From contig KE159534.1 of the NCBI GenBank assembly GCA_000403215.2, positions 50,701 to 112,686 of the forward strand: DNA of 61,986 bases. The letters are read 5' to 3'. The notes under the pieces were generated by a model. It made no database searches, had not been told where the DNA came from, and was given only the letters and a program-made list of their open reading frames with translations. Shown piece after piece: positions 48,457 to 57,321 of this stretch. The DNA is from Lachnospiraceae bacterium A4 (GTDB taxonomy: Bacteria > Bacillota > Clostridia > Lachnospirales > Lachnospiraceae). Position 1 is the first letter of the stretch, and every line of letters starts with the position of its first letter. The position numbers and the translations under genes are program-made.

Positions 48457-49413
48457 TTGCTGGGACTGTCTGCCAATGAAGTGATAGAGGAATTAAATAA
48501 TGACTTCTGTGCCTTTCAAGTCTCTGAGTTTCTTGAAAAGTCTGGGTTTTTGCAGGACAAACAACCTTGTATAACAGAGGATTTGCAAAGGTTGATATTT
48601 TTACAAGGCAATCAAGAAGAGGTTTACACCGTATTAGAACGTAAATTTATAGAACAAGTGGGAAAGGTTTATATTTTTCCAGAATTCTATAAAAAAACAA
48701 AACGTGGAAATATGCCCTGCAGATTTATTGCAGTAGATTTGTCAAAATGGTGGAACGATATATATAATGCAGTATTTTTTATGAAAATTATCATAAAGGC
48801 ATTTTCGGGATTTAGTTTATTCATAATAAAATCCAATGATGGCATTCATTTGGGTGCGAGATTATTTGATAAGACTGAGTGGAAAAATTGCACTTTATCT
48901 AGGTCAGACGAGTTACCTGATATTTTAGGTGAAGCAGACTGGGAAAATGACACAGATGATTTTTTTGCTTTTTATAATTCCGTAATCGAAGCAATCACAC
49001 CTGTAACAGACAATCATATTGGATATGATGAGAAAATTTTGAAAAGCAGGGGAGTACAAGCTGGTTACGTTGATATGCTCAATGAGATAGAAAATATCTA
49101 TGGAGAAAGCATTTTGGATGAATTGGAACGATATAGAGGCACTTTTGAGGAAATTGAAGAACAGGGATTTGCAGAGATATTAGGGGAGTGTTTGGAGGAT
49201 TTGAAGGATGTTTGCTCAACCAAGATAAATACAATAGAAATGCTTTTTGAAGCAGAAGAACTGGAGAAAATGGCAGAAAAAGCGGAAGCGCAAAGAAATG
49301 TAGATTTTGAAAGTTCTATTAATAGTGAGAGTAACTATATAGTGCTTGGGGAATTGAGTGATGATCCTGAAGTAATAATAAAGAAGTTGAAAAACCTAAA
49401 GGGTTTAAGGTGA
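48457..49413 (+). CDS. Unknown 318-residue island protein
   Basis: TTG 48457 is the only reasonable start, 9 bases after AAGGGG. No known domain. The middle part is predicted alpha/beta (VDLSKWWNDIYNAVFFMKII, GFSLFIIKSNDGIHLGARLF). The C-terminus reads NTIEMLFEAEELEK...DDPEVIIKKLKNLKGLR and matches the tail of the next protein. It is co-transcribed, with 18 bases before and 6 bases after. Confidence 0.7.
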   Translation: MLGLSANEVIEELNNDFCAFQVSEFLEKSGFLQDKQPCITEDLQRLIFLQGNQEEVYTVLERKFIEQVGKVYIFPEFYKKTKRGNMPCRFIAVDLSKWWNDIYNAVFFMKIIIKAFSGFSLFIIKSNDGIHLGARLFDKTEWKNCTLSRSDELPDILGEADWENDTDDFFAFYNSVIEAITPVTDNHIGYDEKILKSRGVQAGYVDMLNEIENIYGESILDELERYRGTFEEIEEQGFAEILGECLEDLKDVCSTKINTIEMLFEAEELEKMAEKAEAQRNVDFESSINSESNYIVLGELSDDPEVIIKKLKNLKGLR

Positions 49414-49419
49414 GTGTAC

Positions 49420-50298
49420 ATGAAATACTACAATTTGTCAGAAGGAAACTTCAAAACCGGAAAATTGCCGGAGAATGAAATGTGGGAAGCGTTTCATTGG
49501 CTCTTTTCGGATAAGTCAGTCAATGATTCTAGCTATAAATTCATTTTTTTAAAGTCAATAATTGATTGTATGGATAGAAAAGATGAATTTGATAAGATAA
49601 GCTTTGATATTTTGTTTGAACGGTTTACATCAATTTCGTGGAATCTTGTGTTAAAATATGGAATTTCGCAAAAAATAAAATCAATAGGAAAGAAAGCAAC
49701 AGTATTAGAACAGGAATTACAAGATTTTCTAGTGTTAAATGGATATGACCGATATGTTCCGATAGAGGAAATTGATGATGAAAAACGAAGAAAATTAGTA
49801 TTTAAGATAAAACAAGGTTGTAAGAGGTATGTTATAGGTGCTTTGTTTGGGGATATGAAAGAATTACTATATTCTTTTTCTAAGAAGGAACAATGGATAA
49901 AGTTAAATCCTCAAATGGAAGTATTTGTAATAAAACATAAAAATGTTATTGAAAGCTTGAATTATTGTAAGTGGGCGTCTTTTTATGAAAAGATAAATTC
50001 AGATAAGACTAAAAACTATATTATTTCTGTGTTAGATAAAGATTTTGAAAAGAGAAAGAATGAGTCAATATACAGAGCGCTTCTTGCGTATGAATTTGAA
50101 AGGGAAATGACCGTATATAGGGTAAATACAATGGAATTATTATTTATGGCTGAGGATAGTGGAGAAAATGCGGAAATCGTTAATAGAAATAATATAGAAG
50201 AGGAACTCTTTCAAGACTATAGTAGTATGAGAAAATATTTAGCAAATCCAATTGACTTGATCGGTAAGTTAAAAAGAGACAAAGGTATTGAAGTATAA
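49420..50298 (+). CDS. Unknown 292-residue island protein, tail shared with neighbour
   Basis: ATG 49420 (GTG 49414 also possible). The N-terminal domain MKYYNLSEGNFKTGKLPENE, YKFIFLKSIIDCM and FERFTSISWNLVLKYGI resembles the N-terminus of some HNH-nuclease proteins, but no HNH residues follow. The C-terminal NTMELLFMAEDSGEN...ANPIDLIGKLKRDKGIEV parallels the end of the preceding protein. The shared tail suggests a common docking partner within the complex. Confidence 0.65.
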   Translation: MKYYNLSEGNFKTGKLPENEMWEAFHWLFSDKSVNDSSYKFIFLKSIIDCMDRKDEFDKISFDILFERFTSISWNLVLKYGISQKIKSIGKKATVLEQELQDFLVLNGYDRYVPIEEIDDEKRRKLVFKIKQGCKRYVIGALFGDMKELLYSFSKKEQWIKLNPQMEVFVIKHKNVIESLNYCKWASFYEKINSDKTKNYIISVLDKDFEKRKNESIYRALLAYEFEREMTVYRVNTMELLFMAEDSGENAEIVNRNNIEEELFQDYSSMRKYLANPIDLIGKLKRDKGIEV

Positions 50299-50313
50299 TA
50301 CGAAGAGGAAGAA

Positions 50314-50499
50314 ATGGCAAGTTATGAGGTGCCAATTATTAGGATATTGAGTGGTTTTAGATGCATGGGATATACGCCAGTTGCTGCGTTTTTGGATATT
50401 ATAGACAATACAATTGCGGCAAAAGCTACAGAAGTTGAAGCTATAGTGGAAACAAGCGAAAAGCATATGTCCCAGTATAAATTGGGTTATTTAAAGTAG
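50314..50499 (+). pseudogene. Truncated second GHKL ATPase (N-terminal 50 residues)
   Basis: ATG 50314 follows GAGGAAG. The sequence YEVPIIRILSGFRCMGYTPV, AAFLDIIDNTIAAKATEVEA aligns with the start of the GHKL protein at 40038 (PIIRVMTGIRNMGYT, LDIVDNSIVAGAKKV). The N-box LDIIDNT is kept, but the frame ends after 61 codons and the G-boxes are absent. It appears to be the relic of a second, related ATPase at the operon end, cut by a deletion that joins it to the AlbA-type remnant. Confidence 0.7.
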
Positions 50500-51250
50500 T
50501 TTCAAGGGTATATTATAACAGGGAAGTGTCGAATCATAAAATAGAGAAATTGGCAAAGTAGATTATAAAAAATATTCTTGATAAAATTTCTTTTGGTTAT
50601 ACTGATATTATTGGAAAGGTGGCAGTAAGTCTTAACTTTTGCCAATACCAAAGGCGGCTATATCATTCTTGGTGTGAAGGAAGATAAAAAGAAAACATTT
50701 CTAGAAGAAAGATTTATGATACAGGGAATCCAAAATGTAAAGAAACAGGTAGAGGATTTTTGGAACACCATTAACAGCAGTAAAGTCAACCGTAATATTC
50801 TGAAAGATGAAGATGTATTTATTGTGGAAGAGTTCGGCATTAGCCTGATTGTGATTAAAGTGTTGAGAGCTGATTTTAAAATGCGCCCGATTTATGTTGG
50901 CGAGAATCCGTACAAAGGGACATTCAAGCGAAATAACGAAGGTGATTATCATGCGACGGAACATGAAATCAGAGGAATGATTCGTGACCAGAATCCGGAT
51001 GGTAACGATGGAATGATTTTAGAATATTATACAATGGACGATATTGACAAGGAAACATTGCGGAAATACCGGCAGATTTTTGAAATCAGGAATGATGGGC
51101 ATGTTTGGAATGCCCTTGATGACAAATCATTTCTGGAAAAACTTGGAGGATACAGAAAGGACAGAAGAGAGGGCAAGGAAGGACTGACCCTTGCAGGTCT
51201 GATGATGTTTGGAGACGGACTTGCCATACGGAATGAGTTTGACAATATTT

Positions 51251-52915
51251 CCACCTGTGCGGTTGCAATATGGCTAGGAGCGGCAATAAAGCAACAGAAA
51301 TATAATTCCCATATTCTTCCATCTGCGTTATAATGATTTCATAGTATTGCTGACAGCATGAACGGAGGAGTATTTGGGATGAAAGTAAAATTTACTGCTG
51401 AAATCATAGATGATGATGGAAACGTAGTTGGAAAACGCACCAGTGAGGAAGGGGGCATACCTTCCATGGAAACATTTGATATTTCCACCAGGGAAGGATT
51501 CTTAAGGGATTTCGACCTGCTGGAAAAGGCGGTACTGAAAGCAAGGAACCAGATCGGGGCAGATGCTGCAGATGAGATCCTTAAGGGTACGCTAAAAAAA
51601 ACTGCGGATCCCAGAACCGGGAAAGAGAGACAGCTGTAGAGTCTGAACTTGGCAGGATCCCTGTCTGTCTCATGGATGATATGGCGCAGTCCCTACAGCC
51701 GAAAGAAAGGGTCTGCAGTACCGGGTATATGGAACTGTCCTGCAGGCTCTGTACAAAACTCAGTTACCGGAATGCGACAGAAATGATCAATCTTTTTCAG
51801 CACCGTGATGCCGGTGAGACCGTAAAACTGCGCACTCTTTCCGACAGTGTGGAGCGTGTCGGGGAACAGATATCTGCCAGGCTGGAAGAGATGACGCAGA
51901 AGGTTCTTAAAATGTATGGGTTTGACAGTGAGACCGGCCGCCCCATGGAAGGGGTCTGTCTTTCTGCCAACATCACCTCCCCTGCCATTCCGGAAAAGAC
52001 AGAAGCTGACATACAGGCAGTGGACATCATTATTGATTCAGCCAACGCATCCCGTGATGAAAAGATACCGTTCACGGCGGAAGAGCTGGATATGGAGACC
52101 TCACCATTGGAATGTGTGTATGTATCCATAGACGATGTGGGGGTAAAACATCAGAAGGACTCGCGCAGCCAGGGAACGGAAAAGAATGCAAAGTATGTGG
52201 AAAACACAGTGATTCATATCCAGTATGGACAGGACACATATGCCCTGACAGCGTGCGGCATGAAAAACGCAATGAAAGCAATGCTGGCATTCCTGGTTTT
52301 CAATGGGCTGCTGCAGAACAGGCTGGTGTTTTTTACAGATGGTGCAAGGAATATCAAAAGCAGCATTGAGGAAATGTTCCCGTTCCATCCATATACTGTG
52401 ATCCTGGATTGGTACCATTTAAAGAAAAAGTGTCAGGAACTGCTGAGCATGGCGGTAAAAGGGAAGGACATGCGGAATAAGACCCTTGAAAAGCTGCTGC
52501 GGATTCTGTGGGTGGGAGATGTAAAAAACGCGGTAAGATATCTGGAATCTTTACCGTCTCCTGTAATAAAAAATCAGAAATGGCTTGATGAACAGATAAA
52601 CTATCTGAAACGGAAAGAATACAGCATAACCTGCTATGCTGTGAGGGCAGAACTTGGTCTGCGCAATTCCAGCAATCCTGTGGAAAAAGAAAATGACATG
52701 CTGGTGGCACAGCGCCAGAAACATAATGGCATGTCGTGGTCAAAGAATGGGAGCAGTGCCCTTGCTGCTATTGAAATGGTCTATCAGAATAAATATGAGG
52801 ATATCTGGTTCCAACATGGGCAGATTTCTTTTGTAATGCCCAAAAAAGAAACGGATTCATTGGATCTGTGCGCCTAATTTTGTGGTATAGTTATAAAATC
52901 TAACCGCACAGGTAG
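51251..52915 (+). mobile_element. ISLre2-type (UPF0236) insertion sequence, about 1,665 bp
   Basis: The ends carry 14-bp inverted repeats with one mismatch (CCACCTGTGCGGTT on the left, CTACCTGTGCGGTT as read from the right). Removing the element restores the frame D-N-I-F-M-D-Y of the host gene. The flanks AATATTT/AAAATTT look like a worn target duplication and are not identical. Confidence 0.7.
51379..52877 (+). pseudogene. ISLre2-family transposase with frameshift
   Basis: The first 87 codons from ATG 51379 (MKVKFTAEIIDDDGNVVGKR) end at a TAG near 51637. The next frame continues T-A-V-E-S-E-L-G-R-I-P-V-C-L and then CRLCTKLSYRNATEMINLFQ, VYVSIDDVGVKHQ, FFTDGARNIKSSIEEMFPFH, VILDWYHLKKKCQELLSM and NGMSWSKNGSSALAAIEMVY, all typical of UPF0236/ISLre2. 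The single frameshift at about 51630 probably inactivates it; no slippery heptamer is obvious there. Confidence 0.75.
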
Positions 52916-53734
52916 GAAAATTTTTATGGATTACCGCTATGAAAGCGAAATTACAATGGATATTCGCTGGAATGACAGGATTACCTACGATGGAACATGG
53001 GAGAATAATCTGTTTAATTTTTTTACCAAAGTTACGCCGAAATTAACGGAGGATTTAAAGAAGCCATTTAAGCTTGAGGGAATACAGCGGATAGATGAAA
53101 CTCCGGTACACAAAGCGGTGAGGGAAGCATCTGTAAACCTTATTATACATGCCGACTATTTGACGGATGCAGGTGTATTGAAAGTGATAAAGAAGTCCAA
53201 TAGCTTTGAGTTTACAAATCCGGGTATTCTAAAGCTTCCTCTGAAGGATATTTACCGGGGAGTAAATTCAAAATCAAGAAACCCGCATATGCAGACCATG
53301 CTTAGAATGGTTGGATTTGGGGACAATGCAGGTTCCGGATTTCTCTCTATATTGGCAACTTGGGAAGATGAGGGCTGGGTACAGCCGGAACTGATAGAAG
53401 ATACCGCGCTTAATCAGGTAACGCTTTATCTTAAAATGATTCCGAAACATGGACAACAATTGGCAAAAAAATAGCAGAAAAATCAGCAGAATCAGCAGAA
53501 AAGTCAGCAGAAACGCAAGAAGAATTGTTATCTGAAAGGCAGAAGCAGATACTTGCGTGCATGGAGTTAGAAGTATTATATAGGACAGAAGAAATTGCTG
53601 AAAAAATAGGATTAAAAGGACCAAGGACAAGGCAGTTACTAAATGAATTGGTGGCAATGGGCAGATTAACCTGCACAGCAGCGACTAAAAACAGAAGGTA
53701 TATAAGGATTGAATAAACCAGGGAATGACATGAA

Positions 53735-53784
53735 ATACGCCAATCGTTATGTATAAGACAAAAATTTGCCTGCGATTGGCGTAT
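53735..53784 (+). terminator. 12-bp perfect inverted repeat after the AlbA-type remnant
   Basis: ATACGCCAATCG (53735-53746) pairs with CGATTGGCGTAT (53773-53784), with 26 bases between them. It probably terminates transcription of the old regulator gene; the T-run is weak. Confidence 0.5.
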
Positions 53785-53823
53785 ATATTGTTGCCTTTAA
53801 TGCTTAGATGGAGGAAATAAAAA

Positions 53824-54141
53824 ATGGTTGAGCCTTCAAAAAGGGACTGGAAATTATACAGGGAGAAAATTGGTGAATGGCAGGAACATTACATGAAGAA
53901 GCTAGTAAAAGAATATGCGGATTATTTGTGCAGCGATTTGCCTGCATCCACCAAGTTTTGGGAGATAGAGAAACGGATTAAGAGAGACAGGAAAACGCCA
54001 GGTGTTTGTATTGAGTTAAGAAAATCTGACATGTTTTGGGATATTGCCGGACTGATCCATGATAAGGTTATTTCAATGGATGATCTGGAAGAATTTAGTG
54101 ACGATTTAAAAGAAGCGGTAGTGTTGATTTTGAGGAGATGA
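53824..54141 (+). CDS. Small hypothetical protein (105 residues)
   Basis: ATG 53824 follows GGAGG. The protein is basic and helical (MVEPSKRDWKLYREKIGEWQ at the start, FWEIEKRIKRDRKTPGVCIE in the middle) and ends DDLKEAVVLILRR. This type of short protein is common and uncharacterised in Clostridia. No catalytic motif is seen and neighbours give no clue. Confidence 0.65.
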   Translation: MVEPSKRDWKLYREKIGEWQEHYMKKLVKEYADYLCSDLPASTKFWEIEKRIKRDRKTPGVCIELRKSDMFWDIAGLIHDKVISMDDLEEFSDDLKEAVVLILRR

Positions 54142-54182
54142 AAAATTGTATTGTTCTTTGTATAAACGAGAGAGTGGTGGTT

Positions 54183-54675
54183 ATGTTGGCAGAAAAAATA
54201 AGTTTTTAGTCCTTACTTGACAGAAGAACAGGCAGTTTCCAAATGGGAAAATGGAAGAGGAATGCCGGAGGTGTCACTTTTACAGCCTTTGTGCAAGGTT
54301 CTGGGTATTAGTTTGAACGAACTTTTTTCGGGAGAGCATATATCAGCGGAGGAATACAAAGGAAAAGCGGAAGAAAATATTTCCAAACTTTTTAAAGAAA
54401 AACAAATTGCCAATCTTAAACCTGTAAAATACGTATTTTCCATCTGTGCGAATGTCACTTTACTTGTAGCGGTGATTGAATTAGCAATTGGTGTTGTTGG
54501 GAATTTTTTTCATTCAACGATACTGAAAGCCATGTTAATCAATGTTTCTGTATGGCTAATATTGTTTTTGGCTTCAATGGGGAAACTGGTATATGACAAG
54601 AAAAAATTGAAGAACCTAAAGCATTCAGGCACTTGTATGGACTCCGAAATAGAGGACATGATTCCGGCAGCTTAG
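54183..54675 (+). pseudogene. XRE regulator with membrane domain, broken near the start
   Basis: The frame starting at ATG 54183 stops after 8 codons. The main frame (from TTG 54217) begins within the helix-turn-helix: EEQAVSKWENGRGMPEVSLL, then LCKVLGISLNELFSGEHI, followed by two transmembrane segments (FSICANVTLLVAVIELAIGV, MLINVSVWLILFLASM). Intact relatives have about 30 more N-terminal residues including the first helices, so this copy is truncated or frameshifted. Confidence 0.65.
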
Positions 54676-55108
54676 ATTAGAGTAGGAAATGTTTTGCCCC
54701 CATTTATTCAAAGAGAAGATTTATATGCGAATGTTTATATCGACAATGCGAATCCTGCCCAATACAGTGTAGAGCTTTTTCAGACAGGCTGATAAATGAT
54801 TTTTGAAAAAAGTAGTTGAAGTTTAGTTGGGGATGTGCTAGTCTAATTTTAGACCGTAGGAAGGCATGGGTAATGCCCGAATCCAAATATTCCATTGGCG
54901 GGGAGGCAGCTGTGAGAAACGGCTGCCTATTTTAGTTATGAAAGAATGGCAATTTTGGGAGAATCCTAATAAGTTTCCGTTTGACAAGTTTTCCGAAATC
55001 CAGCTATACTTTTTGAATGGCAAAGCGTATAATAAAGTTGGCAACAAATCGAATTTTTTATGTGCATTTGACGGATAACACATTCTACCAAAAAGAGGAG
55101 GAAGAGAA
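54676..55108 (+). other. No recognisable gene
   Basis: 433 bases with short frames only. There is scrambled coding-like sequence around 54715-54790. GAGGAGGAAGAG at 55095-55106 is the ribosome site of the next gene. Confidence 0.4.
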
Positions 55109-55603
55109 ATGTTAAACAATTTGTTATTGAATCCAAAAGAGTTTGTAATTGACGAAATTGACGAAATTGACGAAATTGATGAGATTGACGAGATTGATGG
55201 TGAAAACAATGACATTTACTGTAAAAGACTGATAGAGAACTGGACACCCCAACTGGAGACCGAAATGCTGGAGGCTTTTATACGTCTTTATTATGATGAA
55301 ATGTATGGAAATTGGGGACCTGATGACGAGGAAGAAAGTAAAGAATATTGGCCAGAAATAAGCTCTCCGGCAGATCTTGTCAAATACACGGGCACAGAGG
55401 TTATACTTTATGCTTTGGAAGACGCAGTTTATGTCAGACGCAAAACAGGAAATCCCCCCTATGAGTCGAAAAATGTTCCTGTATGTGTTATATTGCTGCT
55501 GAATTGTCCTTGGGACGAAGACCACGGTTGGGCTGCGGTATTTATAGATGAAAAATTTGTGAAAGTTGGCCGTGACATCGTTGATTGTGTTTGGTTGGAT
55601 TGA
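55109..55603 (+). CDS. DUF6985-like hypothetical protein with Ile-Asp-Glu repeat
   Basis: Protein of 164 residues; ATG 55109 follows GGAGG. Residues 13-30 consist of six tandem D-E-I/I-D-E units encoded by a 9-base repeat (ATTGACGAA and variants, 55147-55198). The rest, IENWTPQLETEMLEAFIRLY, YDEMYGNWGPDDEE and CVILLLNCPWDEDHGWAAVF, resembles DUF6985-type or immunity-like proteins with an N-terminal acidic region. The assignment is tentative. The repeat would be prone to length change. Confidence 0.6.
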   Translation: MLNNLLLNPKEFVIDEIDEIDEIDEIDEIDGENNDIYCKRLIENWTPQLETEMLEAFIRLYYDEMYGNWGPDDEEESKEYWPEISSPADLVKYTGTEVILYALEDAVYVRRKTGNPPYESKNVPVCVILLLNCPWDEDHGWAAVFIDEKFVKVGRDIVDCVWLD

Positions 55604-55629
55604 TTTGTGACAGGAGTTAAGAGGAAGTT

Positions 55630-56433
55630 ATGAAAAAGTACCTATCATTTTTTAAACTTCGATTTGCCACGGGAATGCAGTATCGAATGGCATCTGTCGC
55701 AGCGTTGACCACACAGCTTATTTGGGGATTGATGGAATGTCTGGCATACAAAGCAGTCGCAGAGGCGATGGGCGGCAGGATACCGATGGATTACACTTCT
55801 ATTGTGACCTATATCTGGCTGAAAGAAGCGCTGTTTATTCTTTTTAACACATGGGCAGCGGACAATGAATTGTTTGCGATGATCACCAACGGCGATGTTG
55901 CCTATGAGCTGTGCCGTCCGGTTTCTATCTATTCCATGTGGTTTTCAAGAACGGCTGGCGCGAGAATAGCCGAAGCGTTGATGCGGTGTATTCCTGTATT
56001 GTTTTGTGCGTTTCTGATGCCAAGAGCCTATCGGATGACGCTGCCGGTGAGCGGGGTTTCCTTTCTGTTGTTTCTGGGTACCTTATTGTTGGCGAGTGGC
56101 ATTACAGTCAGCTTTTGTATGCTGGTTTATATGCTGAGCTTTTTTACGATTTCACCGCAGGGCTGGCGTATGGTACTGACAGGAGCAGTTGGATTTTTGT
56201 CAGGAAATATTATCCCGCTGCCGTTTTTTCCCAAGAAATATTTATCTTTATTGGAGCTCACGCCGTTTGCCTATATGCAGAATGTTCCTTTTCGGATTTA
56301 CAGCGGTGATCTTGCCGGCGCAGAAGTGTCGAGATGTATCATCAAACAAATTTTCTGGCTGGTGACGCTTATGCTCGCCGGCGTTGTCCTGTGGAAACAG
56401 GCGGAAAAAAGAATTGTGATTCAAGGGGGCTGA
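55630..56433 (+). CDS. ABC-2 family permease A
   Basis: Integral membrane protein of 267 residues with about six helices, matching the ABC-2 family represented by PF06182 (KLRFATGMQYRMASVAALTT, NGDVAYELCRPVSIYSMWFS, FLSGNIIPLPFFPKKYLSLL). This family acts as paired permeases with an ATPase encoded upstream. Here no ATPase gene lies upstream; the preceding gene is hypothetical. ATG 55630 follows AGAGGAAG. It is followed 4 bases later by permease B. Confidence 0.88.
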   Translation: MKKYLSFFKLRFATGMQYRMASVAALTTQLIWGLMECLAYKAVAEAMGGRIPMDYTSIVTYIWLKEALFILFNTWAADNELFAMITNGDVAYELCRPVSIYSMWFSRTAGARIAEALMRCIPVLFCAFLMPRAYRMTLPVSGVSFLLFLGTLLLASGITVSFCMLVYMLSFFTISPQGWRMVLTGAVGFLSGNIIPLPFFPKKYLSLLELTPFAYMQNVPFRIYSGDLAGAEVSRCIIKQIFWLVTLMLAGVVLWKQAEKRIVIQGG

Positions 56434-56437
56434 GACG

Positions 56438-57232
56438 GTGAAGTTCAAAGAAAATATGAAATTGTATGTGAAGTATGCCGCTGTGTGTACGCAAGGTATC
56501 ATGCAGTATAAACTGTCCTTTTTCCTGATGGTTTTTGCGCGTTTTATGATTGCATTCTGCGAACTGATCGCGATAAAGTTCTTATTTTCCGGCCTTACAC
56601 AGATCAAAGGTTATACCTATGGAGATGTGTTGCTGTGTTTTTCGATGATTCAAATGTCCTTTACCTTTGCGGAGCTGTTCGGCAATGGATTCAAGGTGTT
56701 TTCTGGAATGGTGCGGAGGGGAGAGTTTGACCGGCTGCTGCTGCGGCCATGCAGCTTGATTCTTCAAGTCATAGGAAGCAGATTTGAAGTCGGAAGAACA
56801 GGGCCATTATTGACGGCGCTGGTCACGCTGGTTCTGGGAATCAGGCATAGCCAGATTACATGGAATCTACTGACAGTTTGGACGATCGCTGCCATGATCA
56901 TAGGGGGAATGTTCTTGTTTATCGGTCTGTTTATGCTGGAGGCAAGTTTATGTTTCTTTACGATTGAGGACACTTCACTGATGAATGCACTTACCTATGG
57001 CGCCAAGGAACACAGCAAGTATCCTATAGATATTTATGGAAAAGGAGTTATGCGGTTCTGTACCTATATTATTCCGTATACCTTGATACAATATTATCCC
57101 TTGCAGGTCTTGCTGGGAAAAACGCGTGAGTGGTATTTTGCATTTTGTCCGCTTGGCATTCTTGTTTTTCTGGTGATTTGTTATGTGGTATGGCAGTTTG
57201 GTGTAAAAAATTATCAGTCGTGTGGTTCGTGA
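56438..57232 (+). CDS. ABC-2 family permease B
   Basis: Membrane protein of 264 residues, homologous in layout to permease A (VRRGEFDRLLLRPCSLILQV corresponds to the NGDVAYELCRPVS block of A; SKYPIDIYGKGVMRFCTYII near the end). GTG 56438 follows AAGGGGG. The two permeases would form a heterodimer. Without a local ATPase it either uses one encoded elsewhere or is non-functional. Confidence 0.88.
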   Translation: MKFKENMKLYVKYAAVCTQGIMQYKLSFFLMVFARFMIAFCELIAIKFLFSGLTQIKGYTYGDVLLCFSMIQMSFTFAELFGNGFKVFSGMVRRGEFDRLLLRPCSLILQVIGSRFEVGRTGPLLTALVTLVLGIRHSQITWNLLTVWTIAAMIIGGMFLFIGLFMLEASLCFFTIEDTSLMNALTYGAKEHSKYPIDIYGKGVMRFCTYIIPYTLIQYYPLQVLLGKTREWYFAFCPLGILVFLVICYVVWQFGVKNYQSCGS

Positions 57233-57246
57233 GCCTGCCTGAACTC

Positions 57247-57275
57247 TTGTACATTACAGTAAATTGCATTATAAT
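57247..57275 (+). promoter_or_regulatory. Promoter of the lipoprotein gene
   Basis: TTGTAC (57247-57252), 17 bases, TATAAT (57270-57275), 46 bases before the start codon. Confidence 0.7.
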
Positions 57276-57321
57276 TTGATAAAGATGAAAGATCTGACCA
57301 ATATCGAGGAGGGATACGGAT

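Larger units (their letters stand above)
50618..53716 (+). pseudogene. AlbA/Schlafen-type ATP-binding regulator, split and frameshifted
   Basis: Pieces in order: a frameshifted N-terminal AlbA_2 domain (K-V-A-V-S-L then TFANTKGGYIILGVKEDKKK), the middle up to GLMMFGDGLAIRNEFDNI, an ISLre2-type insertion from 51251, continuation FMDYRYESEITMDIRWNDRI, the GHKL-like GFGDNAGSGF region, then a frameshift in an A7 run near 53467, and a C-terminal helix-turn-helix (RTEEIAEKIGLKGPRTRQLL) ending 53716. The intact family are ATP-binding transcriptional regulators common next to defence islands. At least three lesions make it dead. Confidence 0.75.

Noticed and set aside
33790-50298. Calling the island a canonical dndABCDE-FGH or an Ssp or BREX system
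   Set aside because: DndB, DndE, DndF/G/H, a BrxX/PglX methyltransferase and PglZ are not recognisable. Only the desulfurase, a DndC-like enzyme and a DndD-like ATPase match the Dnd core.
51560-51680. Programmed frameshift in the ISLre2 transposase
   Set aside because: There is no slippery heptamer followed by a stem at the junction, and the family normally has a single frame. A mutation is the simpler explanation.
55147-55198. Short tandem repeats considered as a CRISPR array
   Set aside because: The 9-base units have no spacers and lie in frame inside a protein. No CRISPR array or cas gene was seen anywhere in the window.
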